Shown: piece by piece, positions 8,260 to 16,558 of the stretch | Layout of the letters: each line of letters starts with the position of its first letter | Position numbering within the stretch: the stretch's first letter is position 1 | Made by a program: the position numbers and the translations under genes | Assembly (NCBI GenBank): GCA_023391635.1 | Contig: JAEWAQ010000007.1 | Span: 1-40,442 of the forward strand | Direction: 5' to 3' | DNA: 40,442 nt | Source: Bacillota bacterium | GTDB taxonomy: Bacteria; Bacillota; Bacilli; Paenibacillales; Paenibacillaceae | The notes under the pieces: generated by a model | What the model was told of the DNA's origin: nothing | Databases searched by the model: none | Seen by the model: only the letters and a program-made list of their open reading frames with translations

Positions 8260-9120
8260 GTGAAATTCGCTGCATTCAGCGCCATCTTCAAGGATTACAG
8301 CATCCAGGAAGCGATGCAGCTCACGCAGCTGCTTGGCTTGGACGGCATCGAAATCGCGGCCCGCGAACCGCATCTGTCGGCGACGACCAGCGCGCCGCGC
8401 TTGCGGGAAACGCGCAGAGTCGCCGACGCGCTCGGGCTGGAAATACCGGCAATAGCCGGCTATATGGGCAGGTTCTCCACCGCCGGCGATGCGGAATGCG
8501 AGCAGGCGCTGGATGAATTCAAGCGGATATTGGCCGCGGCGGGAGAGCTCGGCGCTTCCATGATCCGCGTATTTCCCGGAGGGCCCAATGCATTCCTGGC
8601 GGAAGACTACCATTACGCCAAGTCGGCGCATTGGCTAAACCGCTGCGCAGAGGAAGCCGGGAAGCAAGGCGTGAACATCCTATTGGAAATCCACAATATT
8701 TCGCTGACCGAAACGGTGGAGAGCAGCCTGCGGCTGCTTGATCGGATGGAATACGACAATGTTGGCCTGATTCACGATGCCGGGAATATGTACATCACAG
8801 ACACCGACTACGGGAGACGGTCGGTTGAACGGCTCGGCAAGCATCTGTTCCACGTGCATGTGAAGGACGAATTGCGGGTGGAAGCGGCCGGGGCGCCGGG
8901 CACCTTCGTCAATCTTACCCATCGAGGCGAGGAGGCGTTCCTGCAATGCCGGATGGGCGAAGGCGCCGTCGATCATGGCCCGTTGTTCGAGGCCCTGACG
9001 GATTCCGGCTACGCGGGTTGGGTGACCTTTGAATGTTTCGCTCCGTATCCGCCCTACGAACGGTTGGAGCATGACTTCCGGTTCGTACGCGGATTATTGG
9101 GACAGCAATCATCATCGTAA
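8260..9120 (+). CDS. Xylose-isomerase-like TIM-barrel protein (sugar isomerase/epimerase family)
   Basis: Cytosolic TIM-barrel protein of 286 residues in the AP-endonuclease-2/xylose-isomerase superfamily (IolE/IolI-like). Likely metal ligands are Glu143 (LLEIHN), Asp173 (LIHDAGN), His198 (FHVHVKD) and Glu258 (VTFECF). I place the start at the GTG at 8260 because AAGGGGGG lies about 8 bases before it; a TTG at 8236 in the same frame lacks such a site. Family members isomerise or epimerise keto-sugars, dehydrate inosose, or work with Gfo/Idh oxidoreductases on 3-keto sugars. Two Gfo/Idh genes lie downstream in the same direction. The exact reaction is unknown. Confidence 0.88.
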   Translation: MKFAAFSAIFKDYSIQEAMQLTQLLGLDGIEIAAREPHLSATTSAPRLRETRRVADALGLEIPAIAGYMGRFSTAGDAECEQALDEFKRILAAAGELGASMIRVFPGGPNAFLAEDYHYAKSAHWLNRCAEEAGKQGVNILLEIHNISLTETVESSLRLLDRMEYDNVGLIHDAGNMYITDTDYGRRSVERLGKHLFHVHVKDELRVEAAGAPGTFVNLTHRGEEAFLQCRMGEGAVDHGPLFEALTDSGYAGWVTFECFAPYPPYERLEHDFRFVRGLLGQQSSS

Positions 9121-9145
9121 ATTCGCAAAATGGGGAGATGGGAGC

Positions 9146-10726
9146 GTGTTCGATTACCTCATCAAGAACGGCAGCATCATCGACGGCAGCGAGAAACCGC
9201 GTATGCAGGCCGACCTGGCCGTGAAAGACGGCATCATTGCCGGCATTGGCCGTTACACCGACGAAGAGGCCCGGTCGGTCATCGATGCGTCCGGCCAAGT
9301 GGTCTGTCCGGGCTTTATCGATACCCACGTGCATTCGGACGCGAACCTGCTATGGGACCGGCAGCATGCGGCCGGCCTCTGTCAGGGCGTAACGACGGAA
9401 ATCATGGGTCAGGACGGGCTGTCCTATGCGCCCCTGTCCGAAGACAATCTGCGCATGTACTGGAAGTACCTGAACGGGTTGAACGGCAATCCGGACGTGC
9501 CACTGGACTGGTCGAGCGTCGCGGAATACCGGGCCAAGTTCGACGGGACGGTCGCGGTGAATACGGCGTATCAGGTGCCGCACGGCGCCCTGCGGCTGGA
9601 AACCGTCGGCTTCCGGGACGTGCCGCTCACCGGGGCGCATCTGGAGCGTGCGAAGGCATTGTTGGAGGAAGGGATCGACCAAGGGGCGGTTGCCTTCTCC
9701 ACCGGGCTCAGTTATTTTCCGGGGGCCTACGGAGACACGGAGGAATTGATCGAATTGTCCAAAGTGCTCGCCAAGAAAAATAGCATCTACGTCACCCATC
9801 TGCGGACGGTATTCAAGGGAGAACGCTTTGATGCGGTGCAGGAAGCATTGGATATCGGCTGGCAATCGGGCTGCAAAATCCATTACTCTCATTTCCGCAC
9901 GGGCCCGAGCAACGCAGGCAAAGTCGATGAGTTGATGAAGAACATCGACGATGCTTACGCGCGCGGGCTGGATGTCAGCCTGGAATTATACCCTTACGGG
10001 TTCGGCAGCAGCACCGGCTTGATCCATATGCCGCCATGGGTCGTGGAGGGCGGAACCGAGGCGACGCTGCAGCGGCTGGCGGACCGGTCCATTCGGGCAT
10101 CCATCGTCCGGGATATCATGCAGATCGCGCCGAACGGCGAGAACGTGCTGTCCTACTTGCCTTCGGGAAAGAATGACGACTTGCTCGGCTTGACCTTCAA
10201 CGAAGCCGCCAGGGCGCGCGGCCGGGACTTCCCGGACTTGCTGTGCGACCTGTTGCTGGACGAGCAATTGGCAGTGGGCATTCTCGGCTGGATTCCGAAG
10301 GATCCGCAAGTCGTGGAGCAGATCGAAACCGATCTGTTCGAGCTGCTGTCAAGGCCCTACTATATGGTCGGCAGCGACGCGATCTACCTGGGCGAAAATC
10401 CCCATCCGCGGGCATTCGGCACGTTCCCCAAGCTGCTGAGGCTGGCCCGGGAGAAAGGGTTTCCTCTGGAGAGGCTGATCAATCGCATGACCAAAGTGGC
10501 GGCGGACCGCTTCGGCCTGACCGACCGGGGGGAGCTTGCCGCAGGCAAAGCGGCCGATATCGTCGTGTTCGATCCCCGCACCGTGACGGACACCGCAACG
10601 GTAGCCTGTGCGCGGTCGGCGCCTGTGGGCATCAAGCATGTCATGGTCAATGGCAAGTGGGCGGTTCGGGAGGAGAAGGTGACCGGCGTGTTCGCCGGCC
10701 GGGCCTTGCCCCGATTGCATGGATAA
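9146..10726 (+). CDS. N-acyl-D-amino-acid deacylase-family amidohydrolase
   Basis: Metal-dependent amidohydrolase of 526 residues, the size of D-aminoacylases. The start is the GTG at 9146, giving MFDYLIKNGSIIDG, the usual family N-terminus, with GGGGAG upstream. Metal-site residues are visible: His61 and His63 (DTHVHSD), a later HYSHFRTG histidine, and Asp in GSDAIYLGENPHPRAFGTFPKLL. The Cys of the classical VTT..GNCG motif is replaced by Asp90 (MGQDGLSYAP), marking a separate branch. The C-terminal part (GELAAGKAADIVVFDP) completes the amidohydrolase beta-sandwich. It would cleave an N-acyl group from a D-configured amino compound, possibly an N-acetylaminosugar acid. Confidence 0.92.
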   Translation: MFDYLIKNGSIIDGSEKPRMQADLAVKDGIIAGIGRYTDEEARSVIDASGQVVCPGFIDTHVHSDANLLWDRQHAAGLCQGVTTEIMGQDGLSYAPLSEDNLRMYWKYLNGLNGNPDVPLDWSSVAEYRAKFDGTVAVNTAYQVPHGALRLETVGFRDVPLTGAHLERAKALLEEGIDQGAVAFSTGLSYFPGAYGDTEELIELSKVLAKKNSIYVTHLRTVFKGERFDAVQEALDIGWQSGCKIHYSHFRTGPSNAGKVDELMKNIDDAYARGLDVSLELYPYGFGSSTGLIHMPPWVVEGGTEATLQRLADRSIRASIVRDIMQIAPNGENVLSYLPSGKNDDLLGLTFNEAARARGRDFPDLLCDLLLDEQLAVGILGWIPKDPQVVEQIETDLFELLSRPYYMVGSDAIYLGENPHPRAFGTFPKLLRLAREKGFPLERLINRMTKVAADRFGLTDRGELAAGKAADIVVFDPRTVTDTATVACARSAPVGIKHVMVNGKWAVREEKVTGVFAGRALPRLHG

Positions 10727-10759
10727 ATATAACTTGTGAACTTGATGGAGGCGCTGACG

Positions 10760-11764
10760 ATGAGATTCGGACTGATCGGCTTTTCACAGGGGTTCTATGC
10801 GAGAACGTACACGAGGCATCTGGCCCGATTGAAGGAAGTGGAAGTCGTTGCCTGCTGCGACCTGGGGCGTTCCCGCGATTATGTCGTGGAATGCGCGCGG
10901 GTGACGGCGGAGGAATTCACCGAGGAGCTGGGCTGCCAGCTTGTTCATAGCCTGGATGATTTGTTCGCCTTGAATCTGGATGCCGTGATGGTCGCCTCCG
11001 AATTATGCGAGCATGCGGCGCATACGGAGCAGGCCTTGAGGGCTGGCTGCCATGTGTTTGTAGGCAAACCGGTCTCTTTCCAGCCGGACGAGATTCGCTC
11101 GCTTCTGAATGTTGCCGCCGCTTCCGGCAAGACGGTATTGCCGGGCAATCCGCTCCGCCATGACAGCACGATCGAGCAGATCGCCGGACAGGTGATGGCT
11201 GGTGCGATCGGCGATCCGACGAATATCCGCATCTTTATCCATCACACGGCGATGCTCCGCCAGGAATGGGAGCGGGACCCGGCAAGAAGCGGCGGGCCGC
11301 TCGGGACCTTCGGCATCTACCTGATCGACACGCTGCGCTGGATGACCGGACAGGAGCTTGTTGACGTTTACGCGACCGGCGGCAACTTCGTATTTCCGCA
11401 AATTCGTTCCTGGGATACGGTGCAGGCGATGGGCACGACGAGCGGCGGAGCGCTGGCGCAGTTCAATCTGGTCTCGACCATGAACTGGGATTACCCGGCG
11501 ATCGTCATGGATTTGATCGGCACCAAGGGCATCATCCGCACCGGGTACGACCGGCATTCGTTCCTGTTGCAAAATCCGGATTTTGCCGTCGGCCAACTCG
11601 TGAACGAACAGCTCGGCCAGAAAGAGATCGAACATTTCGTCGATTGCTATTACGGACGCAGCAAGCCTTGCATGACGCTCGAGGATATGCTGCCGGTGGC
11701 TGTCGGCATCGAAGCGATCGGCCAGAGCATTGCCCAAGGGATCAAGATCGATCTGGCGAGGTGA
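10760..11764 (+). CDS. Gfo/Idh/MocA-family oxidoreductase (first of two)
   Basis: NAD(P)-dependent sugar oxidoreductase relative of 334 residues. The Rossmann start (MRFGLIGFSQGFYA) deviates from the usual GxGxxG, with Gly-Phe-Ser-Gln-Gly-Phe in the turn. The family motif normally read EKP appears as GKPVSFQ. The start is the ATG at 10760 with GGAGG 9 bases upstream; a GTG at 10736 is in frame but lacks a site. The gene ends 5 bases before a second Gfo/Idh gene. The two are divergent in sequence, not a recent duplication. Altered cofactor motifs mean NAD(P) dependence should not be assumed. Confidence 0.9.
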   Translation: MRFGLIGFSQGFYARTYTRHLARLKEVEVVACCDLGRSRDYVVECARVTAEEFTEELGCQLVHSLDDLFALNLDAVMVASELCEHAAHTEQALRAGCHVFVGKPVSFQPDEIRSLLNVAAASGKTVLPGNPLRHDSTIEQIAGQVMAGAIGDPTNIRIFIHHTAMLRQEWERDPARSGGPLGTFGIYLIDTLRWMTGQELVDVYATGGNFVFPQIRSWDTVQAMGTTSGGALAQFNLVSTMNWDYPAIVMDLIGTKGIIRTGYDRHSFLLQNPDFAVGQLVNEQLGQKEIEHFVDCYYGRSKPCMTLEDMLPVAVGIEAIGQSIAQGIKIDLAR

Positions 11765-11769
11765 CGGGC

Positions 11770-12771
11770 ATGAAAATCAGGATGGCGGTCGTCGGCGCCG
11801 GATGGGCGGGCAAGCATCACGCCGAAGCGATACGCAGGCATCCCCAGGCCGAAGTGGCGGCGATCGTGGATGAGAACCCGGCTCGGGCCGCCGAACTGTC
11901 CGAGCTAATGGGACAAGTGCCAACCTTCCGCACCGTGCCGGAGCTGCTCCGGTCCGGGCTGCCTTTCGACGGCGGCTCGGTCTGCACGCTGCCCGCAACG
12001 CATGTTCCGATCAGCAAGCTGCTCGTGGAGAGCGGCAAGCATGTTCTGTGCGAGAAGCCGATGGGCCGGGAACCGGAAGCGATGGCTGAGCTGCATGCCT
12101 TGTCCTTGCAACGGCAAGTGAAAGTCGGCGTCAGTTGCAACCAGCGCTTCGCCCCGACGCTGCAGCGCTTGAAACGACACATCGAGAGCGGGGAACGGGT
12201 GCACATGGTGCAGGCTTCGATGCACCAGAACGGCCCGAAGACGCAGTCCCCGCATGATTCCGATTACCGCTTGATCAGCGACGCCTGCATTCATATGATC
12301 GACTCTCTGCGGTATTTGAATGGCGAGATTGATCGCGTTCATGCCTATGGCGTCCGAATCGACAGCGAGATCGTGTCGGACGTGACGGTCAATCTGCATT
12401 TTGCGAACGGCAGCATCGGCACGATGGCACATACGTATGTCGGCAGCGAGCTCAGCCCGGGCCGGCACCCGTTTCAGTTGGTTCAGCTTTCGACGGACCG
12501 GGCCAGGTATACGGTCGATAATTTGGTTGACCGCTTGACCATCTACCCGCATCGGGAATCGGAACATATTTCCTGGTGTCCGTCCGTGTTCGCGCCCAAG
12601 GGCTACGAAACGACCCTATGGGCTTCCGTTGCCGCCTGGCTGGATTGCTTGCTCGACGATCAAATCGCCGTGCCTGTCGATCTGATGGACGCGATCCGCA
12701 GCACAAGGGTGGTCAAGGCGTGCATCGCCTCTGTCCGGAGCGGACAGCCCGTTGCGGTTGACGCAGATTGA
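11770..12771 (+). CDS. Gfo/Idh/MocA-family oxidoreductase (second of two)
   Basis: NAD(P)-dependent oxidoreductase of 333 residues with a canonical Rossmann motif (VVGAGWAGKHHAEAI) and the substrate/cofactor motif CEKPMGRE. A likely catalytic DACIHMIDSLRYL segment is in the C-terminal half. The start is the ATG at 11770, 5 bases after the previous stop. The family oxidises hydroxyl groups on sugars, inositols and sugar acids. With the lactonase-like gene downstream, C1 oxidation of an aldose to a lactone is a reasonable reaction. With the TIM-barrel gene, 3-keto-sugar chemistry is the main alternative. Confidence 0.93.
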   Translation: MKIRMAVVGAGWAGKHHAEAIRRHPQAEVAAIVDENPARAAELSELMGQVPTFRTVPELLRSGLPFDGGSVCTLPATHVPISKLLVESGKHVLCEKPMGREPEAMAELHALSLQRQVKVGVSCNQRFAPTLQRLKRHIESGERVHMVQASMHQNGPKTQSPHDSDYRLISDACIHMIDSLRYLNGEIDRVHAYGVRIDSEIVSDVTVNLHFANGSIGTMAHTYVGSELSPGRHPFQLVQLSTDRARYTVDNLVDRLTIYPHRESEHISWCPSVFAPKGYETTLWASVAAWLDCLLDDQIAVPVDLMDAIRSTRVVKACIASVRSGQPVAVDAD

Positions 12772-12801
12772 AAATAAATATAGAAGAAAGAGGGAGCGCG
12801 C

Positions 12802-13860
12802 ATGGGCAATCGGGTGTATATTGGCAGCTATGCGGACCAGGACAAAGACGGGATTCATGTGTATTCCTTCGATGAGAATACCGGACGGCTGGAACCGATC
12901 GGCAGCGCCTCCGGGGTGCAGAACCCGTCGTTTCTGGCCGTCCATCCGAATCGCAAGCGGCTTTATTCCGTCAGCGAAGTGAGGGTCGTCGACGGGGAGC
13001 CCAACGGCCGGGTCGTAGCTTGGCAGATCGGGGACGACGGGGAATTGACGCAGCTGAACGAACAGCTGTCGGGCGGCGGTTTGCCTTGCCATCTGACGGT
13101 GGACCCGCAGGGGAGATACGTGTTTGCGGTCAACTACCGCGGAGGGAACGTCGTCATGTATCCCCTGGGCAGCCGGGGGGAGCTCGAACCGATGTGCGAC
13201 CAGGTGCAGCATGTCGGCAGCAGCGTGAATGCGGCAAGACAGGATAGCCCGCATCCGCATTCGGTTCATATCGATCCTTCCGGCACTTACGCATATGTGC
13301 AGGACCTGGGAACGGACCGCATCGGCATCTATATCGTTGACCGCAGCCATCATCGGTTGTTGCCGCTGGCGCAAGCGGCGGCAGAGGCGGGAGCCGGTCC
13401 CAGACAGTGCTGCCTCCACCCGGACGGCAAATGGTTCTATGTCGTCAACGAGTTGAATTCTACCGTTGCCGTCTATGAAGGCCGGAATCCTACGGACGGA
13501 ATGGCGGCCATTCAGACGCTGTCGACTTTGCCGGAAGGATACGCAAGCCCCAACACTGGCGCGGATATCCATCTGTCCCCGCAGGGAGACTTCCTGTATG
13601 CGTCCAATCGCGGCCACGACAGCCTGGCGCTGTTCGAAGTCAATTCCGCAACGGGCATGCTGCGGTCCGCCGGGCATTATCCGTCGAAGGGAGAATTGCC
13701 GCATGCCTTCGCCATCTCGCCGACGGGCAAATATTTGCTTGCTGCCAATTTGAATGCGAACGCGGTTGTCGTATTTGAAGTGGACCGGGCAAGCGGCGCC
13801 TTGTCCGGCCCGGTGCAGGTCGTACAGATATCGAAGCCTTCCTGCATACAATTGATATAG
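12802..13860 (+). CDS. Lactonase-family seven-bladed beta-propeller (6-phosphogluconolactonase YbhE-like)
   Basis: Protein of 352 residues in the lactonase/YbhE beta-propeller family. Repeated blade motifs are visible, such as NPSFLAVHPNRKRLY, CHLTVDPQGRYVFAVNYRGG, HPHSVHIDPSGTYAYVQDLG and LPHAFAISPTGKYLLAANLN. No signal peptide, so cytosolic. The start has AGAGGGAG upstream. The family hydrolyses sugar lactones to aldonic acids; the sequence does not show whether the substrate is phosphorylated. No kinase gene occurs in this block, which favours a free sugar lactone made by one of the upstream Gfo/Idh enzymes. Confidence 0.92.
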   Translation: MGNRVYIGSYADQDKDGIHVYSFDENTGRLEPIGSASGVQNPSFLAVHPNRKRLYSVSEVRVVDGEPNGRVVAWQIGDDGELTQLNEQLSGGGLPCHLTVDPQGRYVFAVNYRGGNVVMYPLGSRGELEPMCDQVQHVGSSVNAARQDSPHPHSVHIDPSGTYAYVQDLGTDRIGIYIVDRSHHRLLPLAQAAAEAGAGPRQCCLHPDGKWFYVVNELNSTVAVYEGRNPTDGMAAIQTLSTLPEGYASPNTGADIHLSPQGDFLYASNRGHDSLALFEVNSATGMLRSAGHYPSKGELPHAFAISPTGKYLLAANLNANAVVVFEVDRASGALSGPVQVVQISKPSCIQLI

Positions 13861-13907
13861 CAGAATAGCAGACAATTCGCGCTTCGAGAGGGAGGGGGGC
13901 GAGCCGC

Positions 13908-15518
13908 ATGACATTCGATTCGCTGGATCATCCGTACAATTCACGAAGAATGACGCATTATGCCAGGAAGGGCATGGTGTGTACCTCGCAGCCGCTGGCG
14001 GCGCAAGCGGGGCTGGATATGCTGAAGCAGGGCGGGAACGCGGTCGATGCCGCGATTGCCACGGCTGCGGCGTTGACCGTACTGGAACCTGCATCCAACG
14101 GCATTGGCGGGGACGCGTTCGCCCTCGTATGGGTGAAGGGCCGCTTGCACGGGCTGAACGCCAGCGGTCCATCTCCCGAAGGAATCGACATTGAGAAGGT
14201 GCGACGGCAGGGGCACGACCGGATGCCGGAATACGGCTGGCTGCCCGTGACGGTGCCCGGCGCGCCGCAAGCGTGGGCTGCATTGTCGAGGCGCTTCGGC
14301 AAGCTGCCTTTCGCCAAGCTGTTGGAACCGGCAATTCTCTATGCACAGGAAGGATACCCCATATCGCCTGTACTGGGAAAGTATTGGGAGGCTGCCGTCG
14401 CGAATTGGCATGTTCGCTTGCGGGGAGAGCAGTTCCGCCCGTTGTTCGAAACGTTCTCGATTCAAGGCAGAGCTCCGCGGATCGGCGAAATGTGGCGTTG
14501 CCCGGATCAGGCCAAGAGCTTGCAGGAAATTGCGGAATCGCAGGCCGCCGCCTTCTATGAAGGCGATCTTGCGGACAGCATCGATCGGTATTCGCGAGAG
14601 CATGGCGGTTATTTGAGAAAAGAAGATTTGCAGCGTTATCAAGCGGAATGGGTCGATCCGATCCATCTGTCTTACAAAGGATACGAGGTATGGGAGATTC
14701 CGCCTAACGGGCAGGGGCTGAACGCGTTAATGGCGTTGAATATGTTGAAAAACCGTTCGTTCGCCTGGAGGGACACTGTCGAAACTTGCCATTGGCAAAT
14801 CGAAGCGATGAAGCTTGCCTTCGCGGACGGTTTTCAATATATTACGGATGCTCGCGATATGCAGGCCGGCGTCGGTGAATTGTTGTCCGAGGCCTACGCG
14901 GAAGAGCGTGGCCGCCTGATCTCGGATACAGCCGCCATGCCGGGGCCGGGAGCGCCGCAACGTGGGGGCACGGTATATTTGGCAGCCGCCGACGGCGAGG
15001 GAAATATGGTTTCCTATATTCAGAGCAACTACAAGGGCTTCGGCTCGGGGATTGTCATACCGGGAACCGGCATCGCCATGCACAACAGAGGCAAAGAATT
15101 TTCCTTGGATCCTGCGAGCGCGAATGCGCTGCGGCCCGGAAAAAAAACCTATCATACGATTATTCCGGGATTTCTGACCAAAGATGCCGAGGCTGTCGGC
15201 CCTTTCGGCGTGATGGGCGGCTACATGCAGCCGCAAGGGCATCTGCAGATCGTGATGAATACGATCGACTTCGGGCTGAATCCGCAGGCTGCGCTTGACG
15301 CACCCAGGTGGTTATGGCTAGGGGAGAGAACGGTCAAGGTAGAGCCCGGGTTTCCCGATCATCTTGCGCAAGCGCTGGAAAGGAAAGGCCACCGGATTGT
15401 CAGATCGACGGATGAAAGAGAGTTCGGCCGGGGACAGATTATATGGCGGGATGCGGACAGCGGCGTGTTGATGGGCGCGACCGACCCCCGGACGGACGGG
15501 GCGGTTGTCGGCTGGTAA
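13908..15518 (+). CDS. Gamma-glutamyltransferase-family Ntn-hydrolase, cytosolic form
   Basis: Protein of 536 residues with the gamma-glutamyltransferase fold. Family signatures include GGNAVDAAIATAAALTVLEP, NGIGGDAFALVW and the autoprocessing site GGTVYLAAAD. There Thr355 aligns with the nucleophile of classical enzymes, giving expected subunits of about 354 and 182 residues. The classical TTH at the nucleophile is GTV here. There is no signal peptide, whereas true GGTs are usually exported. Its position at the end of the catabolic block suggests amide cleavage of an imported conjugate or a related acylase role. A true gamma-glutamyl substrate is unproven. The start has GGGAGGGGGG upstream. 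Confidence 0.9.
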   Translation: MTFDSLDHPYNSRRMTHYARKGMVCTSQPLAAQAGLDMLKQGGNAVDAAIATAAALTVLEPASNGIGGDAFALVWVKGRLHGLNASGPSPEGIDIEKVRRQGHDRMPEYGWLPVTVPGAPQAWAALSRRFGKLPFAKLLEPAILYAQEGYPISPVLGKYWEAAVANWHVRLRGEQFRPLFETFSIQGRAPRIGEMWRCPDQAKSLQEIAESQAAAFYEGDLADSIDRYSREHGGYLRKEDLQRYQAEWVDPIHLSYKGYEVWEIPPNGQGLNALMALNMLKNRSFAWRDTVETCHWQIEAMKLAFADGFQYITDARDMQAGVGELLSEAYAEERGRLISDTAAMPGPGAPQRGGTVYLAAADGEGNMVSYIQSNYKGFGSGIVIPGTGIAMHNRGKEFSLDPASANALRPGKKTYHTIIPGFLTKDAEAVGPFGVMGGYMQPQGHLQIVMNTIDFGLNPQAALDAPRWLWLGERTVKVEPGFPDHLAQALERKGHRIVRSTDEREFGRGQIIWRDADSGVLMGATDPRTDGAVVGW

Positions 15519-15590
15519 GGCTAACCTTGCAGGGACTGCACGGTTGCAATCGGCTTTCAAATAAGTTACGTTGAATGAAGCGAGAAAGAT

Positions 15591-15618
15591 GGCGGCCGAC
15601 TGGCCTGCTGTTTTTTTT
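15591..15618 (+). terminator. Rho-independent terminator ending the catabolic block
   Basis: GGCC (15594-15597) and GGCC (15602-15605) form a short GC stem, extended by GC/GC across a one-base bulge, followed by eight T residues (15611-15618). It lies 73 bases after the gamma-glutamyltransferase-family gene and marks the likely end of that transcript. Confidence 0.7.
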
Positions 15619-15638
15619 CACGATTAAAGAATCATAAG

Positions 15639-15705
15639 CGCTGTCGTCGTCAAATTGGCGGGAGCGGCGGTCGGTCGGGGGAAATAGACGCTGTGGTCGT
15701 CAAAT
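15639..15705 (+). repeat. Pair of 17-bp direct repeats upstream of the TauE/SafE gene
   Basis: CGCTGTCGTCGTCAAAT (15639-15655) recurs as CGCTGTGGTCGTCAAAT (15689-15705) with one mismatch, 50 bases apart centre to centre. That is close to five helical turns, so both lie on the same DNA face. The second copy ends inside the first possible ATG (15704) of the exporter gene. They may be regulator sites or a short duplication. Confidence 0.6.
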
Positions 15706-15733
15706 GAATGCTGCTGGGTGGGGAGAGCTTCAA

Positions 15734-16558
15734 ATGTGGTTAGGCTTACTGCTTCTATTCGTCGTCGGGGTGATCGGCGCTGTCTTCGGGAGCATCGTCG
15801 GGCTCGGCGGCGGCATTATTACGGTGCCTGTGCTCATACTGCTCGGGCCGAGTCTGCTGGGCGAGCCGGTATCCGCGCAGACGGCGGTGGGCACCTCGCT
15901 TGCGGTACTGATTTTTACGGCCTTGGCCGCTACTTGGACATATAGCAAGCAAGGCAAGACCGACTTTCGCAGCGGCTGGCTATTCTTCGCGGCAAGCGGC
16001 CCTGCTGCGATGGCTGGCGCGCAGTTGTCGTCGGGGGTATCGAAAGGCCCGTTCCAGCTGGCGTTCGGGTTGTTCATGTTCGTCATGTTTGCGTTAATGG
16101 TGGCGCGCGAGCGCATGAAGCCGCTGCATATTGATTGGTCTATCAAACGCCGTTTCACCGATGGGTCGGGGCATATATACGAATATGGCTACAATATTAG
16201 TGCTGCCCTGCTGATCGGATGCGGGGTCGGCATCGCTTCGGGGCTATTCGGCATCGGCGGCGGCTCCCTGTTCGTCCCGCTGATGGTGCTGCTGTTTCGC
16301 TTTCCTCCGCATGTCGCGACGGCCTCGTCCATGTTTGTCATTTTGCTGTCATCCTTGCTCGGTTCAAGCGTTCATATTTGGCACGGCCATGTCGATTGGC
16401 TGCTCTTCGCAGCGCTCGCGCCGGGCGCGCTGATCGGGGGCCGGGTCGGAGCGTCCATTGCAATCAAATTAAGCGGACCTCAGTTGATGTGGTTGCTCCG
16501 GGCAACGCTGCTGGCCATGGCCGTCTATCTGATCGTCGAGGGAATTCGCGAAATGTGA
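15734..16558 (+). CDS. TauE/SafE (TSUP)-family sulfite/anion exporter
   Basis: Membrane protein of 274 residues with about eight hydrophobic segments in two homologous halves. Each half has the glycine-rich family motif: GSIVGLGGGIITVPVLILLG near residue 20 and SGLFGIGGGSLFVPLMVLL near residue 170. I place the start at ATG 15734 because GGTGGGGAG is 9 bases upstream; ATG 15704 is possible. The family exports sulfite, sulfonates or other small organic anions. No sulfur genes are nearby, so the substrate is open. Its 3' end is partly duplicated downstream (see the repeat at 16529-16727). Confidence 0.93.
   Translation: MWLGLLLLFVVGVIGAVFGSIVGLGGGIITVPVLILLGPSLLGEPVSAQTAVGTSLAVLIFTALAATWTYSKQGKTDFRSGWLFFAASGPAAMAGAQLSSGVSKGPFQLAFGLFMFVMFALMVARERMKPLHIDWSIKRRFTDGSGHIYEYGYNISAALLIGCGVGIASGLFGIGGGSLFVPLMVLLFRFPPHVATASSMFVILLSSLLGSSVHIWHGHVDWLLFAALAPGALIGGRVGASIAIKLSGPQLMWLLRATLLAMAVYLIVEGIREM

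Noticed and set aside
12616..14346. Long minus-strand reading frame of 576 codons opposite the lactonase and gamma-glutamyltransferase genes
   Set aside because: It spans several well-supported plus-strand genes and has a low-complexity shadow composition.
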